From: Carposina sasakii
Taxonomy: Eukaryota > Arthropoda > Insecta > Lepidoptera > Carposinidae
Direction: 5' to 3'
DNA length: 64,000 nt
NCBI GenBank assembly: GCA_014607495.2
Contig: CP053163.1
Span: 5,126,716 to 5,190,715, forward strand
The notes under the pieces were generated by a model. It saw nothing but the letters and a program-made list of their open reading frames with translations, had not been told where the DNA came from and ran no database searches. This document shows positions 24,901-37,300 of this stretch, one piece after another. Within the stretch, counting starts at the first letter, position 1, and each line of letters begins with the position of its first letter. The position numbers and the translations under genes were made by a program.

Positions 24901-27900
24901 TAGATGGATGGATGGATGTTTGTTACTCATTCACATAAAAACGGCTGAAGCGATTTTAATAAAATTTGTTATGGAGTTAGCCGACACCCTGTATTTACGC
25001 ATAGGCTACTTTTATCCCGAAAAAATATTTTATCCCGGATAATTTCGACATTTTGTTTTTTTCTGCAGTCCACGTGAACGAAGTCGCGAGCGTCCACTAG
25101 TATACAAAACTATACAAATTTTTTGCATAGTTCGAACTGTGAAGGTTTGTAATGTTCCAGGTACCTGACTGATGCAATTTTTGGTAAGTAGGTGACGACG
25201 ATTGATTACGTCGCTTTTGGTTACCTACCTACACGCTGTGAAATATACTTTCTCGCATATTGAAGGGGCCGGATCAATTTAAAACAAGTTATACATAGTA
25301 GGTACCTACCTACCTACATAAGTTTCAAGAAATAAATACTTACCTATAGGTAGGTACTTAGTTACAAGAAATTAAATAAATAAATGACTACCAAATATCG
25401 TTCAATCGGCCACAGAATAACTAGACTTAGGTACTCGAATCATACAATAAGTATTAAATTCGTGTTAACGACTACCTACTTATTCTTTATTGTAGGTACC
25501 TACTTACTTACACCATAAAATTGATCAAAAAGAAAAAGTACCTACCTACAGAGGCGTGTTTATCTTTCATACTTTTTCCCCTGTTCATTTCATTATCTAC
25601 ATATTTACTGGTATAATTATCTAATACTGAATCTGAAATCTGAAAAAAATAATATGTACCTAAGGCCCTAAGTTTTTATTTCCCGATTTATAATATCAAT
25701 ATCTGCTACGCTATTAGACTAAACACTCTAAATCGCAAAACATAAATCATTAAATAAGTATATTATACGGAAAACAAAGTTTCGAACTGTTCCAGAACCC
25801 TGTTCAAAATACTTACACTTCCGAAAGTATTTAACCTATATTGGAGTGAGAAAATTCCGCAAGTCAAATCGTAAATCATTGTTTTTACGGTCGGCTGAGA
25901 AACGCGAAGAATGCTCTTGACCGGTTCTCTAAACTCTAATGGACACAGAGTAGATTATAAACAGATGTTAAGGTGTATAAGTAGTTGTTCAAGTACCGTG
26001 TCTAATAATTATTTTACCTCTTAATACATTTGATGTTGGTGTACCAAATGTTAATAAATAAGTGCCTACCTAGGTAGATGTGCAACATTGATATATGAGC
26101 AAGGCACGCATTGCATTTCAAAATTAAATTACAAAACAGTCATTTGAATATATTTTGTTAACTATCTAAAAAACAAAGGAATACTAGTATAAGTACCTCT
26201 AATTAAGTATATTAAACCCCGGAAATCCAAACCATACTTTGTCGGATTTACAGAAATAAACCTATTTAACTTGCTAGCATGAAGGATGTATTTATAATCC
26301 TAAGTCATTCACAATCGGAGTCATAATACAACATTTTAGATACCGGCGTGAGTTTGGTATACTTATTTAATCTTGCTGTTCCTGCTAACGGTCACGGTCA
26401 TTTACCTACAAGTAATTAAACCACCGATATTAGCTAAGCATTATGATGCTCTGTAGCACTTTCATCTACTTTTTTGCTATGGAAGCTAAACATGACAATA
26501 AAGTTATCTCGCTGGATTAAAAGTGCTCTGTGTTTATATTGTGTAATTTACAAATTATGTAGTCTATTGTATAATCATTGCGCTTGCTAGAAAAACTAAC
26601 GTAAACTATATATAGATAGATAACACGAATATTTTTAGACAGACTTATAAACAGATTTATCTAGTGTTATTGATTTTTTCTCCTTTTTTATATCATGGTT
26701 AATTATTATGCATATTTTACTAGCTAGTTAAGAATTTGACATAGTTATCAGAGGAAACTCATATGTGCGAGTTAATCCCTCTAGCTGTGTACCTACAAAT
26801 GGGCAATTTCAATACTAGGGATCAAAAAAGGATCTCAGATTTTTTTTAAATTCAAATTTTAGCTATATGAAATCAATTTAATTTTCAAATCTTAAATATG
26901 AAAAATATCTCGAGTTCGGTTATTGAAATTGACTTTAAGAGAGATAAATATTTACTTATATAAATATAAACTGTACATATTGCAACCTATTTAATTACAA
27001 TAGATACTAACTGCCAATGTCGGTAATTTTAATTCTACTTACACGCACCATAGAGGAATAAGTAGCACTTAGATTGCATAACTATATGTTACAATACATT
27101 ACTAATGTAGTACATTACAATACATTACACTAATAGAATCTAAGTGTCATGGACTGGAATTGTGAGGCACCGAAAAGTCTATTGGTGCATCGAAACTGTT
27201 GTATGACATTAGCACTCTATGACATCTTATTCCTCTATGCACGCACTAACGTTATTGATCAGTAGGTAAGTAATGTAATGAAAACTCTTGATTACAACCT
27301 TACTGGAGGCTATAAAAATGGCAGTTACAAATGCTCTAAGGGCATTCCACCGAAACCCTTAATAACTTGGGGAAATAAACGTGAATTCCTTATAGGCACG
27401 TGGGCAGTCATCACAGGCGGACTAAGACTTTTTGAGGCCCGGGGCGGTCTTTAATTTTAGGGCCCCCTGGCGCCCGCCCTCCAGATTTACTGAATTAAAC
27501 AAATGCAGATATCTTCCGGATATCTTATCCGCCAGATATGTGTGATGCCGTCTCTTTCGGTTCGTACTAACAAGAGGGAGATGTCAATAGAGATATCTGT
27601 CAGATAATTATATCGGGCACTTATCAGTAAGTGTTGAAAAAGGCCCTATGAATGCGTTATGAACAGAGGTCGGAATTAGGTAGAGTCATTTATGTACTTG
27701 CACTGATTTCATACAGCGAAAGAATAAAGTGGATATGCCTCAAATTACAAACTAATAAACATTTTATGTTAATTATCTTTGTTTTATTTGTCTATCTCTG
27801 AGGGTTTTATTATTATTTATTTGTAATATTGTTGGCCACACGGGATTGTCCATTAGAAATCCACATTAATATCAACATTTCGGTGCAAGTACATAAATGA

Positions 27901-28882
27901 CTCTACCTAATTCCGACCTCTGGTTATGAATCTTATGAACTTAGATGAATTAGGTACCTACACCGTTTACTTATTATGGTAAATGATCGGAAGAATGGTT
28001 TAATTACAGCAGATTATGTTAAAATAACATTGTCTGAGTAGACAAGGAATTTTTTTTTTTAAATATGCCAATCCGAGGCCCCTCAGTTGTGGGGCCCGGG
28101 GCGGACCGCCCCCACCGCCCCCCTGTTAGTCCGCCAGTGGCAGTCATGGAGTCTAATGCCGTTTTGAAGACAAATATTATTTAGGGGAACCAGGAACTTT
28201 TAACTCGTGTTTGGAAACACTTCTACAATGGATTGTAGAAGCGAGATGTCATGATGAGCGGTGTTCTATTCGCTTCCAGATAATAACAAGAGTCCGCATG
28301 CTTGTAAGGCGTCCCTACGTTAGAATACCTTGACGCTCAAGTGCTCAAGCGATGTGGAATCTATCAAAGTTGGACATGTTTAGGTCACCTAACTATGTTT
28401 AGAGGTAAGATTCTATTCCTCCGTGACTCTGGGATAAAGTTAAGTAAATAGCAAAGACGAGATTACTGGACTAATTTTGTAGAACATTCCATCTACCCCA
28501 AATCTTCTACGTTTAAAACACTTTATTACTTGTCGGTACGGACAGCATAAAACTACTTAACTAGTTTATACAGGTTTGCTAAGTACTTACCAAAGAATCT
28601 TTTCTCCTTGTGTTCATCGTAAATTCTCTTGAAACACATTCCGATCTGTTCCTTAAGCATAACTACCGACTTAATGTGCCCCACAAAGGGTATCGCTGGC
28701 GGGGAAAATATGCCCCTAGAGCTCCAATAATCGTAGTCATAAGTAAGGATAGCAAGACAAACTGCCGCACCGAGGGCAACCGCTAAAATGCACTCTATAA
28801 CCACGCTACCGAAAGCCCAGTATCGCAAGCCCCACGTTAATAGCACTACGAGTTGGATCAAGGAATATTTGAATCCGAACAT
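15910..28882 (-). CDS. Cytochrome P450, CYP3 clan, nine exons (one +1 frameshift)
   Basis: Microsomal haem monooxygenase; insect CYP3-clan enzymes oxidise plant toxins, insecticides or endogenous lipids using NADPH-P450 reductase. Exons on the minus strand: 28591-28882, 24100-24298, 22819-23118, 22291-22409, 21862-21966, 21449-21665, 20671-20810, 19197-19305, 15910-16079. All have AG/GT borders and matching phases once one extra base in exon 6 (C in 21513-21514) is ignored, giving ~549 residues. Seen in order: hydrophobic N-terminal anchor (two possible membrane helices, longer than usual), TYDYDYW, proline-rich hinge (PPAIPFVGH), WKRLR helix C, GGFETT helix I (~353-358), ETLR (411-414), PERW, and the haem loop FGDGPRYCIG with Cys ~492. 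Exon 4 could instead start at 22499, adding 30 residues. Intron 1 is 4.3 kb. Subfamily not assigned. Confidence 0.9.
16485..17013. mobile_element. Foldback MITE, arms ~130-150 bp, in P450 last intron
   Basis: The left arm (cagtga..., with accttgcaaacggtccggtagttctg and ggccaccatattgaaaaaa) is mirrored by the right arm (tttttcaatatggcggtggg ... cagaactaccggaccgtttgtaaggt ... tcactg). Imperfect but long arms surround a unique centre. Target duplication not clear. Confidence 0.7.
17432..17620. mobile_element. MITE family 'ccccttattacctaac', copy 2
   Basis: Same family and orientation as 15391-15576, ~90% similar by eye. A direct repeat gttcccgaatcgg occurs beside the left end (17421) and just right of the element (17624), offset by four bases from the right end. 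Confidence 0.65.
18576..19118. mobile_element. DNA transposon relic with 'agggttccgtacc' ends
   Basis: agggttccgtacc at 18576 and ggtacggaaccct at 19106-19118 are exact 13-bp inverted repeats about 540 bp apart. The same end word appears singly at 11297, 49025 and 57176. Non-coding inside; lies in the last P450 intron. Confidence 0.55.
20287..20481. mobile_element. MITE family 'ccccttattacctaac', copy 3 (inverted)
   Basis: Reverse-oriented relative to copies 1 and 2: begins ggccccctgattacgtaaaagc and ends gcttttactagtt-type sequence ...ggtaataagggggc. In P450 intron 7. Confidence 0.65.
23990..24070 (+). mobile_element. Helitron-like end fragment in P450 intron 2
   Basis: gccccggcttcgcacgg is followed by cacgcggacgaagtcgtgggcggccgctagt. 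Two family end words are fused within 80 bp, 30 bp downstream of the exon 2 donor site. Confidence 0.5.
24862..25101 (+). mobile_element. Helitron-like non-autonomous element in P450 intron 1
   Basis: gtaatattataaccgcgaaagtttgtaag, (ggat)n at ~24903-24916, the tttatcccg block and the terminal hairpin plus ccactagt. Closely similar to the copy at 10700-10955. Confidence 0.6.
25102..27041. other. Intron 1 sequence of the P450
   Basis: AT-rich with many TACCTA/TAGGTA words (for example 25290-25340 and 25480-25560). I see no exon, RNA or clear mobile element. Confidence 0.4.
27049..27239. mobile_element. MITE with 14-bp perfect inverted ends (catagaggaataag)
   Basis: catagaggaataag at 27049-27062 is exactly mirrored by cttattcctctatg at 27226-27239. 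Direct repeat cacgcac (27042-27048 and 27240-27246) looks like a 7-bp target duplication, or an 8-bp one with a mismatch. The CATAG start is shared with the P-like element at 53506, but relatedness is speculative. Confidence 0.65.
27412..28139. mobile_element. hAT-type non-autonomous element with 8-bp target duplication
   Basis: Ends cacaggcggactaag and gttagtccgccagtg are inverted repeats. gcagtcat occurs on both sides (27404-27411 and 28140-28147). Sub-ends are GC-rich (gaggcccggggcgg / ggggcccggggcgg). The length includes the nested MITE at 27664-27922. Confidence 0.8.
27664..27922. mobile_element. hAT-type MITE nested inside the 27412-28139 element
   Basis: About 40 bp at each end are exact inverted repeats (starting cagaggtcggaattagg at 27664 and ending at 27922). 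gttatgaa flanks both ends (27656-27663 and 27923-27930), an exact 8-bp duplication. The long identical arms suggest a young insertion. Confidence 0.85.
28148..28552. other. Intron 1 start of the P450
   Basis: I see no further feature between the nested hAT elements and the donor side of exon 1. Confidence 0.4.
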
Positions 28883-29374
28883 CTTTATCTCATGTCCAGC
28901 TTATGTTTTAGACGTGTGTTTATTTCCTTTGTTTACTTTTGGTTTATACGAACATTGCACTATTCACTAGTAAAGTTGCGTTCGCGATTCATTAAAGTCA
29001 GTTGCACATAACTAGGCTGTTCAAAATTTGGAATGCCGTTTTCGCATGGCGTCAGCGGGGCCTGCGCACAGTGGTCGAATGAGTTAACAAGAAGCAAGCG
29101 CACGCGCAATCTTTGATGCTGTAACAGAGAAAGTTAAGTCAGGGCCGCAATTTTAACGTCTCATATCTCCACTTGACATGGCCTTCTTAGGATAGTGAAC
29201 TTAACATTTGAGTTGGTCACCGAATGTATCGTCGATTTGAAAAAAATAAGTAAGCCATTTAAAGTTTCTGGATTGACCTACATAATATTTATTGTAGATA
29301 CCTTATTCATAGGTAAATACTAAAGATTAAATAATTTGATAAACGTCAATAATAATAATAATTACAAATCTATA

Positions 29375-29633
29375 CAGGGTGTAACAAAAAGGGTATGTTA
29401 AGCGAAAAGCTATGTAAATAGGCCACTATAGAGAACCTATCCACAAAATTTGAGATCTGAAATCACATGTTTATTATTCCCGATAGTATGGAGAATTTTT
29501 AATATCTCAGGAAATTTCATACAATCTTGAAAAATAAAAATGTGATTTCGAGTCTCAAATTTTGGAAATAGGTTCTCTATAGTGGGCTATTTATACAGCT
29601 TTTCGCTTAACATACCCTTTCTGTTACACCCTG
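29375..29633. mobile_element. 'cagggtgtaaca' foldback MITE, full copy, TA-flanked
   Basis: cagggtgtaaca...tgttacaccctg with both halves nearly self-complementary (ctatagagaacctat vs ataggttctctatag; aagcgaaaagct vs agcttttcgctt). TA on both sides (29373-74, 29634-35) fits Tc1/mariner-type transposition. Lies upstream of the P450. Confidence 0.8.
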
Positions 29634-30534
29634 TATATATAGGTATACCTATACCAACCTATACCTACTAACTACTACTTATTTCGGTGGGATAGCAACA
29701 TAATTACAAAATCTTTAAAATAATCCCCATACTTATTACCTATCTATTTGGTTTTTACTCATATCCTTGGTTTTTTTGCTACCGAATAAAAACCAAGGGT
29801 CAGTAAAAAGATTTTATCTTATTCCTCCATGGCCTAAGTAGAACCTAAATAGATTATCTTATATCTGTTTGTGACGTAGATCTGTGACATAGACTGTGGT
29901 CATCTAGGCTTATATTAATTATGTTCTATAAATAGACCTCCTTGATGTCCGAATCAATGCAAACTGACCTTTAAGAGCCCATGAATTACTATTATAATCG
30001 CCATACAGATCATAGGCAGGCACAAGCGCTTTGGGTTCAAATTGATTTGATTATGGTTGGATTATCGAAAGGCTTTGTGACTGTAGACCGCGTTATTAAG
30101 CTACCTTCTAAGCTAGTAGCACAAATTAATGGAAATTAATTAGGTACCTCATATTAAACATTGTACGTCCTACCTAATTCATTGATAAGCATACTAAGTA
30201 TGTCGATCAATAACCTCATTTATTAAAAGAAAAATCTCGACTGCGAAAAAAAGTGTCACGACTGACGAATCTTATAACACCTCCCAAGTTTAGGCTCTAG
30301 GAGTACCTATGCCAAAGAAATATACACTCAAAAACAACTCTCTAGACTCAAGAGCATGCCAAAGAAATACTTATACATACAAACACTTGAAAAACATAAT
30401 CCTCCTTGTGGCGAAGTCAGGTAAAAAGACTCGTTTTAACTCTGAATCCGATATGTAGGTTACACACGCATTTGCAGCTATGTAGCATCTCTGATGGAAA
30501 AGCAGCAAAGAAGTAGTAGTAAAAAGTAATCATT

Positions 30535-30640
30535 TACTCATATCTTTATTAACCACTTTACATATTGACAACAACAACGGAGTCAGGTTGGCTTGAGGAA
30601 CGGTCTGGCCCTGAATCCATTTTCCATAGCTAGCTATCAA
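30535..30640 (-). pseudogene. Decayed duplicate of the last exon of the serine protease homologue
   Basis: Resembles 31312-31440 base for base across the AATAAA signal, stop codon and the end of the coding exon (SQPDSVVVVNM-stop is still readable on the minus strand, as are WIQ.QT). About 35 bp in the middle are missing, and no acceptor or other exons lie nearby. It is a lone exon copy, or what is left of a tandem paralogue. Confidence 0.7.
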
Positions 30641-30837
30641 AGTAATTATATCGAAGTAAGTATATCGGGTAATTTAGGTTTTTCTACCTGTCATAGAGGG
30701 AAAGAGTAAAAAACCTATCTCTGTCTCCCCGGATAGGTAGATACCATAGAATACCTAATAATTAACACACATCGTAATTCAACAGACCTCAAATATAACA
30801 ATAATACATAAAGGAAGGATAGATTAGATATTAAACT

Positions 30838-30912
30838 GCTTCCACCGGGAATCGAACCAAGGTCCCCGCTAACAAAGTAAAGTCGCCAATTCGCTAGCTA
30901 CTTTGTGAACCA
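30838..30912 (-). mobile_element. tRNA-derived SINE fragment, family E, copy 1
   Basis: Minus strand has a perfect B box (ggttcgattcc) in ...accttggttcgattcccggtgg; second copy at 33850-33932 shares ccaagga/caacaaagtgaag and gctactttgtgaacc. The A box is weak. Confidence 0.5.
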
Positions 30913-30944
30913 AGATTAAGTAAGTATACTTACTAAATCTCGCG

Positions 30945-31110
30945 CGACCCGGCGCGGCTTCGCACGGATGCAATGCTATACATATAAACCTTCCTCTTAA
31001 ATCGCTCTATCTATTTTTAAAAACCGCATGGAAATCTGTTTCGTTTAAAACATCTAAGCATAGATAAGGACAGACAGAGAGCGGGAAGCAACTTTGTTTT
31101 ATACTATGTT
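30945..31110 (-). mobile_element. Helitron-like fragment
   Basis: gacccggcgcggcttcgcacgg start with ggacagacagagagcgggaagcaactttgttttata further in; reverse-oriented partner of 8960-9138. Confidence 0.5.
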
Positions 31111-31317
31111 ATGATCTTAAATTAATGATTAAATGAATGAATGAACGAATTAAAGCTTTATTTGAGACAGAAACATAACAAAGAATATATAGAGAATATA
31201 TAATAAAACATTTACATTAGAGGAAGTATTGGTCTTTGCTCCGCTCTGAGACTCATTAATCTAAGGTTATGATAAGATACTTATGAAATAAGTAAAAAAT
31301 AATCAGTCACTCATATC

Positions 31318-31323
31318 TTTATT
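31318..31323 (-). terminator. Poly-A signal of the serine protease homologue
   Basis: AATAAA on the minus strand, 7 bases beyond the TAA stop at 31331-31333. The same arrangement survives in the duplicated exon at 30.55 kb. Confidence 0.75.
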
Positions 31324-31330
31324 AACCACA

Positions 31331-34300
31331 TTACATGTTGACAACAACAACGGAGTCAGGCTGGCTAGGCGCGACGTAGTCGGCCGAGCTAGCTGACAGG
31401 TCCAGGCCGGTCTGACTCTGGATCCATTCGGCATAGTTAGCTGGGTTGATGAATACTGCAACAAAGATGTAAAAATTATAACGATATGTTAGTAGACTTA
31501 TATAAGGTGTAACTGAAGGGGTCATCACTACCCTACCTACCCCTAAATTAGCGTGCATGAAGAATGTCATAAAAGTAGATGAAGCGAAATAATTGTGTCA
31601 GAACCGAAAGGGGAGATCTGTGATCTCTGCCTTTCCGGGAAAGAGGCGTGATTTTATGGATGTACTAGTGGACGCCCGCGACTCCGTCCGCGTGGACATA
31701 GAAAAAACCAAATGTCTAAATCCCGGGATAAAAAGTAGCCTATAGGTTAACCTGTCACAATATATTCCTGAAAACTGCATCGAAATATGTTCAGTCGTTT
31801 CCGAGATTAGCGTGCACAAACATTGATCCGTTACAATTTTATTATATGTGTATAGATATAGATGTGCAACTTATTCTGTGCTTGTACTTACGTCCAGAGG
31901 TGGTGTCAAGGTGGACCAGGGGGGCTGACCAGGATTCCGACCTGAACTCCCTCTTCGTTCACTAGGGGAGCGCCGACATCGAACTGAGAATAGAAAGACC
32001 AACGTCATTATTTCCCACATATAAACATTATACAGGTATACTAGCAGAGACCCATGACTTAAATTCGTCTGTACTATGTGCAATGCATGCCCAATGTAAG
32101 AGATCAGGTCAGTAGTTTAGGCTGTTCATTGATGGATCAGTGAGTATTGATACACCGGCTGTGTTCCTAATGGAGTAAGCCAGAACTACGAAGGATAGAA
32201 TCACGAAAGAGATACTACGACCACGCTTAGCAAAGCGAAACGGTCATTGCCTAGCTGCTTACTCCTTTAACAGTGGCTAGCTATAACCTGTGATATCACA
32301 AATGACTTACGCGGGTAGCCTGTCCTTCCTCACTGCGGGTCACGAGTACGCCATCGCCTTGGGACTCGATGGACAGGTCAATGCAGCTCAACTGCTCACC
32401 AGGGGCTAAAAACATTGCGACAATATAAAAAATGTGATCTGCGAAAAAAGGTTTAGTCAAGAGCACCCGAAACCATCCAGCATGCTTTATGAAGAATGAA
32501 TGTGGACGAGGCGAGAGATGTAATTAATGGAGATCTCTACTCTCTGCCTATGGGACATAGGCGTGAGGTTATGTAGGTAACTGATGTATGAAATGCGAAC
32601 GGAGAATCTCCGCTGAGAATGAATTTTCTTCAAATCAATGAGTTGAGTACTTTGTTAATGTTTTTTTTTTTTACTATTGAATAGATGGCTGATTATTTGA
32701 CTGGCCTTCATCCTAACACAAGTTTTTAGCTTTGATTAACTGTGATCAAAAACCACAAAGTTTCATTAGTTATCTTATTTTATTACGTAGTAGTTGTATC
32801 ATAAAATTTAAGAGTCAATAACGGTCAATAAAAATGTCACTCATTTCGCCTGAACTAATCTTTTTCTGCTATAATTTCTACAAGATGCAGCCGATGTATT
32901 AAGTGAAGCTCCGCAGCACAGGAAAGCCTATTTTTAAAAACATAAACAGTTCGCCTCTTAAAACTGTATAATCTCTAAAAATACAAATTTTCCAAATTTT
33001 GACATGACGATGTGTAATCTTAAATATTAACTAAATTAAGAATATTCATAGAAATTTTACACTTTTAGGCGATTTATGTAGGGAATGATCTAAGTATGTA
33101 TAACTTACCTCCATTAAGCTCTCCGAAGCCGCAGAAGGAGCCAGAGGATCCAACCTCAGCATTAGCAGCTACCAGGGAGATGGGGCGGATGTTCTCTGCA
33201 AAACGCTCAAAGGTCAGGATAACTAAATTAAGCAACCTATACCTATGGAACACTTAATTTAGCAACCTATGGTTATTCCATATAGGATGAACCTATAAGG
33301 GCCAACTTATAGAGAGGTTCTTTCAATCCAACTTATACATCGGTACAAACTCGAACCCCAAATAGCGCATATCTAGTAGAGTTGGAAAAGAGATGCTAAA
33401 GTGAAAGCTTCTCTCTATCTACCCAGGAATTATATGAAAATCGTATTTACGTAGACCCGATGAGGTTTTACGTAGACCTAAAAGATAACAATAATACGTA
33501 GAGAAGAATAAATTATAGTGTTACGGAACGTTGCAGTCAGCCTATAGCAGCGAGTCATTAGCCATTACCTAGCCATTTGCCGTGCCCCTACCTTACACCC
33601 CAAGCCATTGCCATGCCATAAGCTTAGACCTCCTACTGGCCTGTAGGAGTAAGCCTTGACGGGGTGGGCTTAGGCCCTAAGCCTTAGGGCCTAGCCATGC
33701 CATGCCATTATAAGCCTTTATAAGCGAGTGCACGCTGGATTCGTGACACGATTCCGCCAGCGACCACTAGTCTTGTAATCACTGTCTGATTCTTATTGGA
33801 AAATTATAACAAGTCAAGCCTGTCATTTACCCGTCCTTACAATATATTAAACTATTTCCACTGGGAATCGAACCAAGGACCAACAACAAAGTGAAGTTGC
33901 TAATTCACTAGCTGGCTACTTTGTGAACCATGATTAAGTACCTAATTAGATTGTAACATAATCCGGATATGTACCTACTCAAATCTAGCAATATGTATCT
34001 TATTAGCAACAATTTATCCTACCTAATATATATGTAAAAGTATGTGAGAATGTATGTTTGTTAACTACTTATTCAATAAAAATCTACCAAACGGATAGTT
34101 ATAGCTAATAAAAAAGAATAACACAATGCCTAGGCTATACAGGTAACAGAAAGAAGTCGCGGGCGTCCGCTAGTTTTATCATAAACCAAGGTCTGTTTAT
34201 GTTAGTTCAATTGAAATCCATTCGTTGGTACTAAAATTTTATAGGTAAAGTTTCAAAATGCAGTTTGCACAAAAAGATCATTAAGATTGAATTTAAGAGT

Positions 34301-37300
34301 AACCTACTTAAGCAAACTGTGGCGAAACATTAATGCGGTTTTATCTTAATCAATGTTAGTCAATAAAACTTATATCTATCTACAGCATAGTCTCTTTCAA
34401 TAAATAATTCACACGGATTTATATGGGATCAAATAAGATAGAAAGTTTAAGAAATATGAGCCCCATTTGCACTAAAACTAAAGCTATAACAAACCGTATG
34501 TATTCGTTACTGAGTAACGGGTACTGCATCAAGTACCGAGTAACAAAACGTTACCCAGGAATTCGTCTCGTTACTCGAATGTTTCGTATCATGCGTATTT
34601 TTGTATAATACACTGTTTCGGATCGCAAGTGGTGTATTGATACGTTTGTTTTTGATCGTATGTTCTACCAATGCGCGTGATGCGTTTCATTTAAATCGCT
34701 TATTTCAACGAACGATGATTAGGTTTGTTTAAAGTACTTATATATATTTATTTTTATTGTCAAAGTTTTTTACTGTTTTGTACTATTTTTGGTAATATAA
34801 TTTAAGTTTGTGGTTAAAATTTTCTAAATATGTAGTAAATCCATTGCAAATTTGGTATAATACGTCGACAGTTCACGTCGATTCGACTCGTTACTATACT
34901 ACATACTATAGTTACTATACCATATGCGGTATCAGAATTAACAAGTTCGGTAACGATACGATATTAACGAGTACTCATGGTCAAAGTAACGAATACATAC
35001 GGGTAGGTACGCTTTTATTCGTTACTTTTACACCTCTAACTAAAACCTTAATCTTTAGATTAATCTATCACACAGGACGGTTATTTTTGTTTGTGGCAAA
35101 AAATAGCAAGAGACTTAAATGTGTGGTAACCAGTGGTAACCTTGGCTAATGCACAGATAAAGTAAGCAAAAGACAAACAGTTCAACCCGGGGAATATGTT
35201 CAGAAGAACCTCCTCGGTAGTGGACATAGACGTCGCGTCACCTCTCGTCTCTCGTCGATGAACAATGTATTTATTTAATTTCTTGATTATAGCATTTTAA
35301 ATTGAAACTACATTATATTTATTAGCCCACGGGCCCACAATAAGTCCCGCGGGGCCTAAACACACTAATTAAAGATACTAATTTAGTACCTAATCATAAA
35401 ACTAATGCAATGAGTTCCGAAAGAAACCATATTGCGCTGACCATACTCCATAAATAATGGAATAAGAGCAGTTATACCTTTTGACGGTCGATTGATGTAG
35501 TTGGTAGTGAGTGACCCTGCCCGCGAAACCATAGGTCCTGGGTTCGAATCCCGATAAGGGCAAACATTGATATGTTGAATATCAATGGATGTTTCTATAG
35601 ATATACTTTTTATATACCGTCGCCTAGTTCCCACGGCACAAGACCAGAGATCTTAGTGTGGGAATAGGTTAATTTTGAGTTTGTGAATATTTATTTACTT
35701 TTTAATTCACTCAATAACTTAATTTTATTAAATGGTCAGGGCCGTGCACCTCGCGATTAGTAAACACCTATATGAAGATGTAAGCATTTAACAGAACAGC
35801 TTATTTTGCAATGAAGAATAACATAATGCGCAAGTTAGGTACTTAAACATTTTCGCCGAAGTTATGTTTAGGTTTTAATTTCTACATTACTTCGCTATTT
35901 TGCACTTCAGTTTTAGGTCGATATAACGCAGACCCTACAGTAGCAGTTTTGCTTATTGACACCTAATCTTTACCAATTAGGTTATCTCTATTCCTTTATC
36001 TATTAACGGTCGCTCACGACTTTATCAGCGTAATAGTAGAATCCCCGTTTTCCCGTTCCTGTGGGAATTTCGAAAAGTCCTTTAACATCGGCTGCCTGCC
36101 TAAGTCAAACAAAGAACACTTATTCCAAATTTCAGGTCTGTACGGTCAGAGGATTAGGCAGTGCGTTGATCTGTAAAGCATTTTGTATGTAGTATTAATG
36201 TAGGGTACCTACACAGATTTGAGTTATTTGTGAGGAGGTCGCGCGTCGTTGGCACAAAATGGTTTCTTTCGAATGTCATTATCATCCTTCATCGATCTAT
36301 TACACTTACAGACCTCAACCATAGTATCTATTTATCTCTATCGAAGTTATTATCGGATTCTCAAAGTATCTACTGTAAAACTGAAAAAGAAACCACAGAA
36401 AATCTAACCATATTAACATTATGAAGATTTATTATAACTTAGGGAACTAAAGTTACAAGAACAATATGCTGTAATGCTCGTCGCTTACTGGTCGCCTCAG
36501 AGCCGAAAGTTTCAAGAGTTAGTACTTGGCTCTACCCGGTGAGAGTATTTCCATTTCGACTAGATTATAGTTTCCTAATTGAATCTTCTTTACAGAAAAA
36601 AGTAATAAATTAAAACGCTTTAAGTAAGTACGTAAAAAATGCACCTACGTAAAACGGCTTGGCCGTTCCGTGACCCAGAAGAATTTATGTAAATATAAGT
36701 AAAGAAAAATTATGATGAACAGAATCTAAAAAAGAACCTTATAAAGTAAAGAAATAACCTAGCCACATATTTGATGTAGAGTTTGTGAAGTTAGGCCTTG
36801 AAGAGTTAGGGTATGTGGCTCTTCATGAGATCTAATAAGTACCTAATAACTTATTAGTGCGAGTATGGGCTACATTTTACATGGAAATTGTTTTGATGGG
36901 ATACTCGTATACCTATAATAACATTGTAAAATATTTTTTTAGATGAAACAACAATCCGATCACGTCAAAATGGGATCATGCCGTCACAGCCAGAGGCGCG
37001 CGGGCGCCAAGTTTCAACAACTCTTTAATTAATGGAGCAATCGGTTTCCAGTTTTAATTGTCACAAATTCCGGCCGACCCATGGAATATGCTCCTGGAAG
37101 TCAAGTGTGCCAAATGCTCGACTTTACTACCCTGTGAGTCACAGGCTACTTACTTACCTAACTAATGCGGTTAACCTTCAATATTGTTTCTACTTACTAG
37201 GTATATGTACATATGTATAACCAAAGCATTTGACCAAAATACTTCCTTCAGTTTACGGTATCTAGTAGTACTCGTAAATCTGCTCCGAAAGAAAGTAGGG

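Noticed and set aside
34423..35149. Short open frames at 34.4-35.1 kb as exons of the protease homologue
   Set aside because: The exon chain already closes in phase without them, and the stretch holds an inverted-repeat relic.
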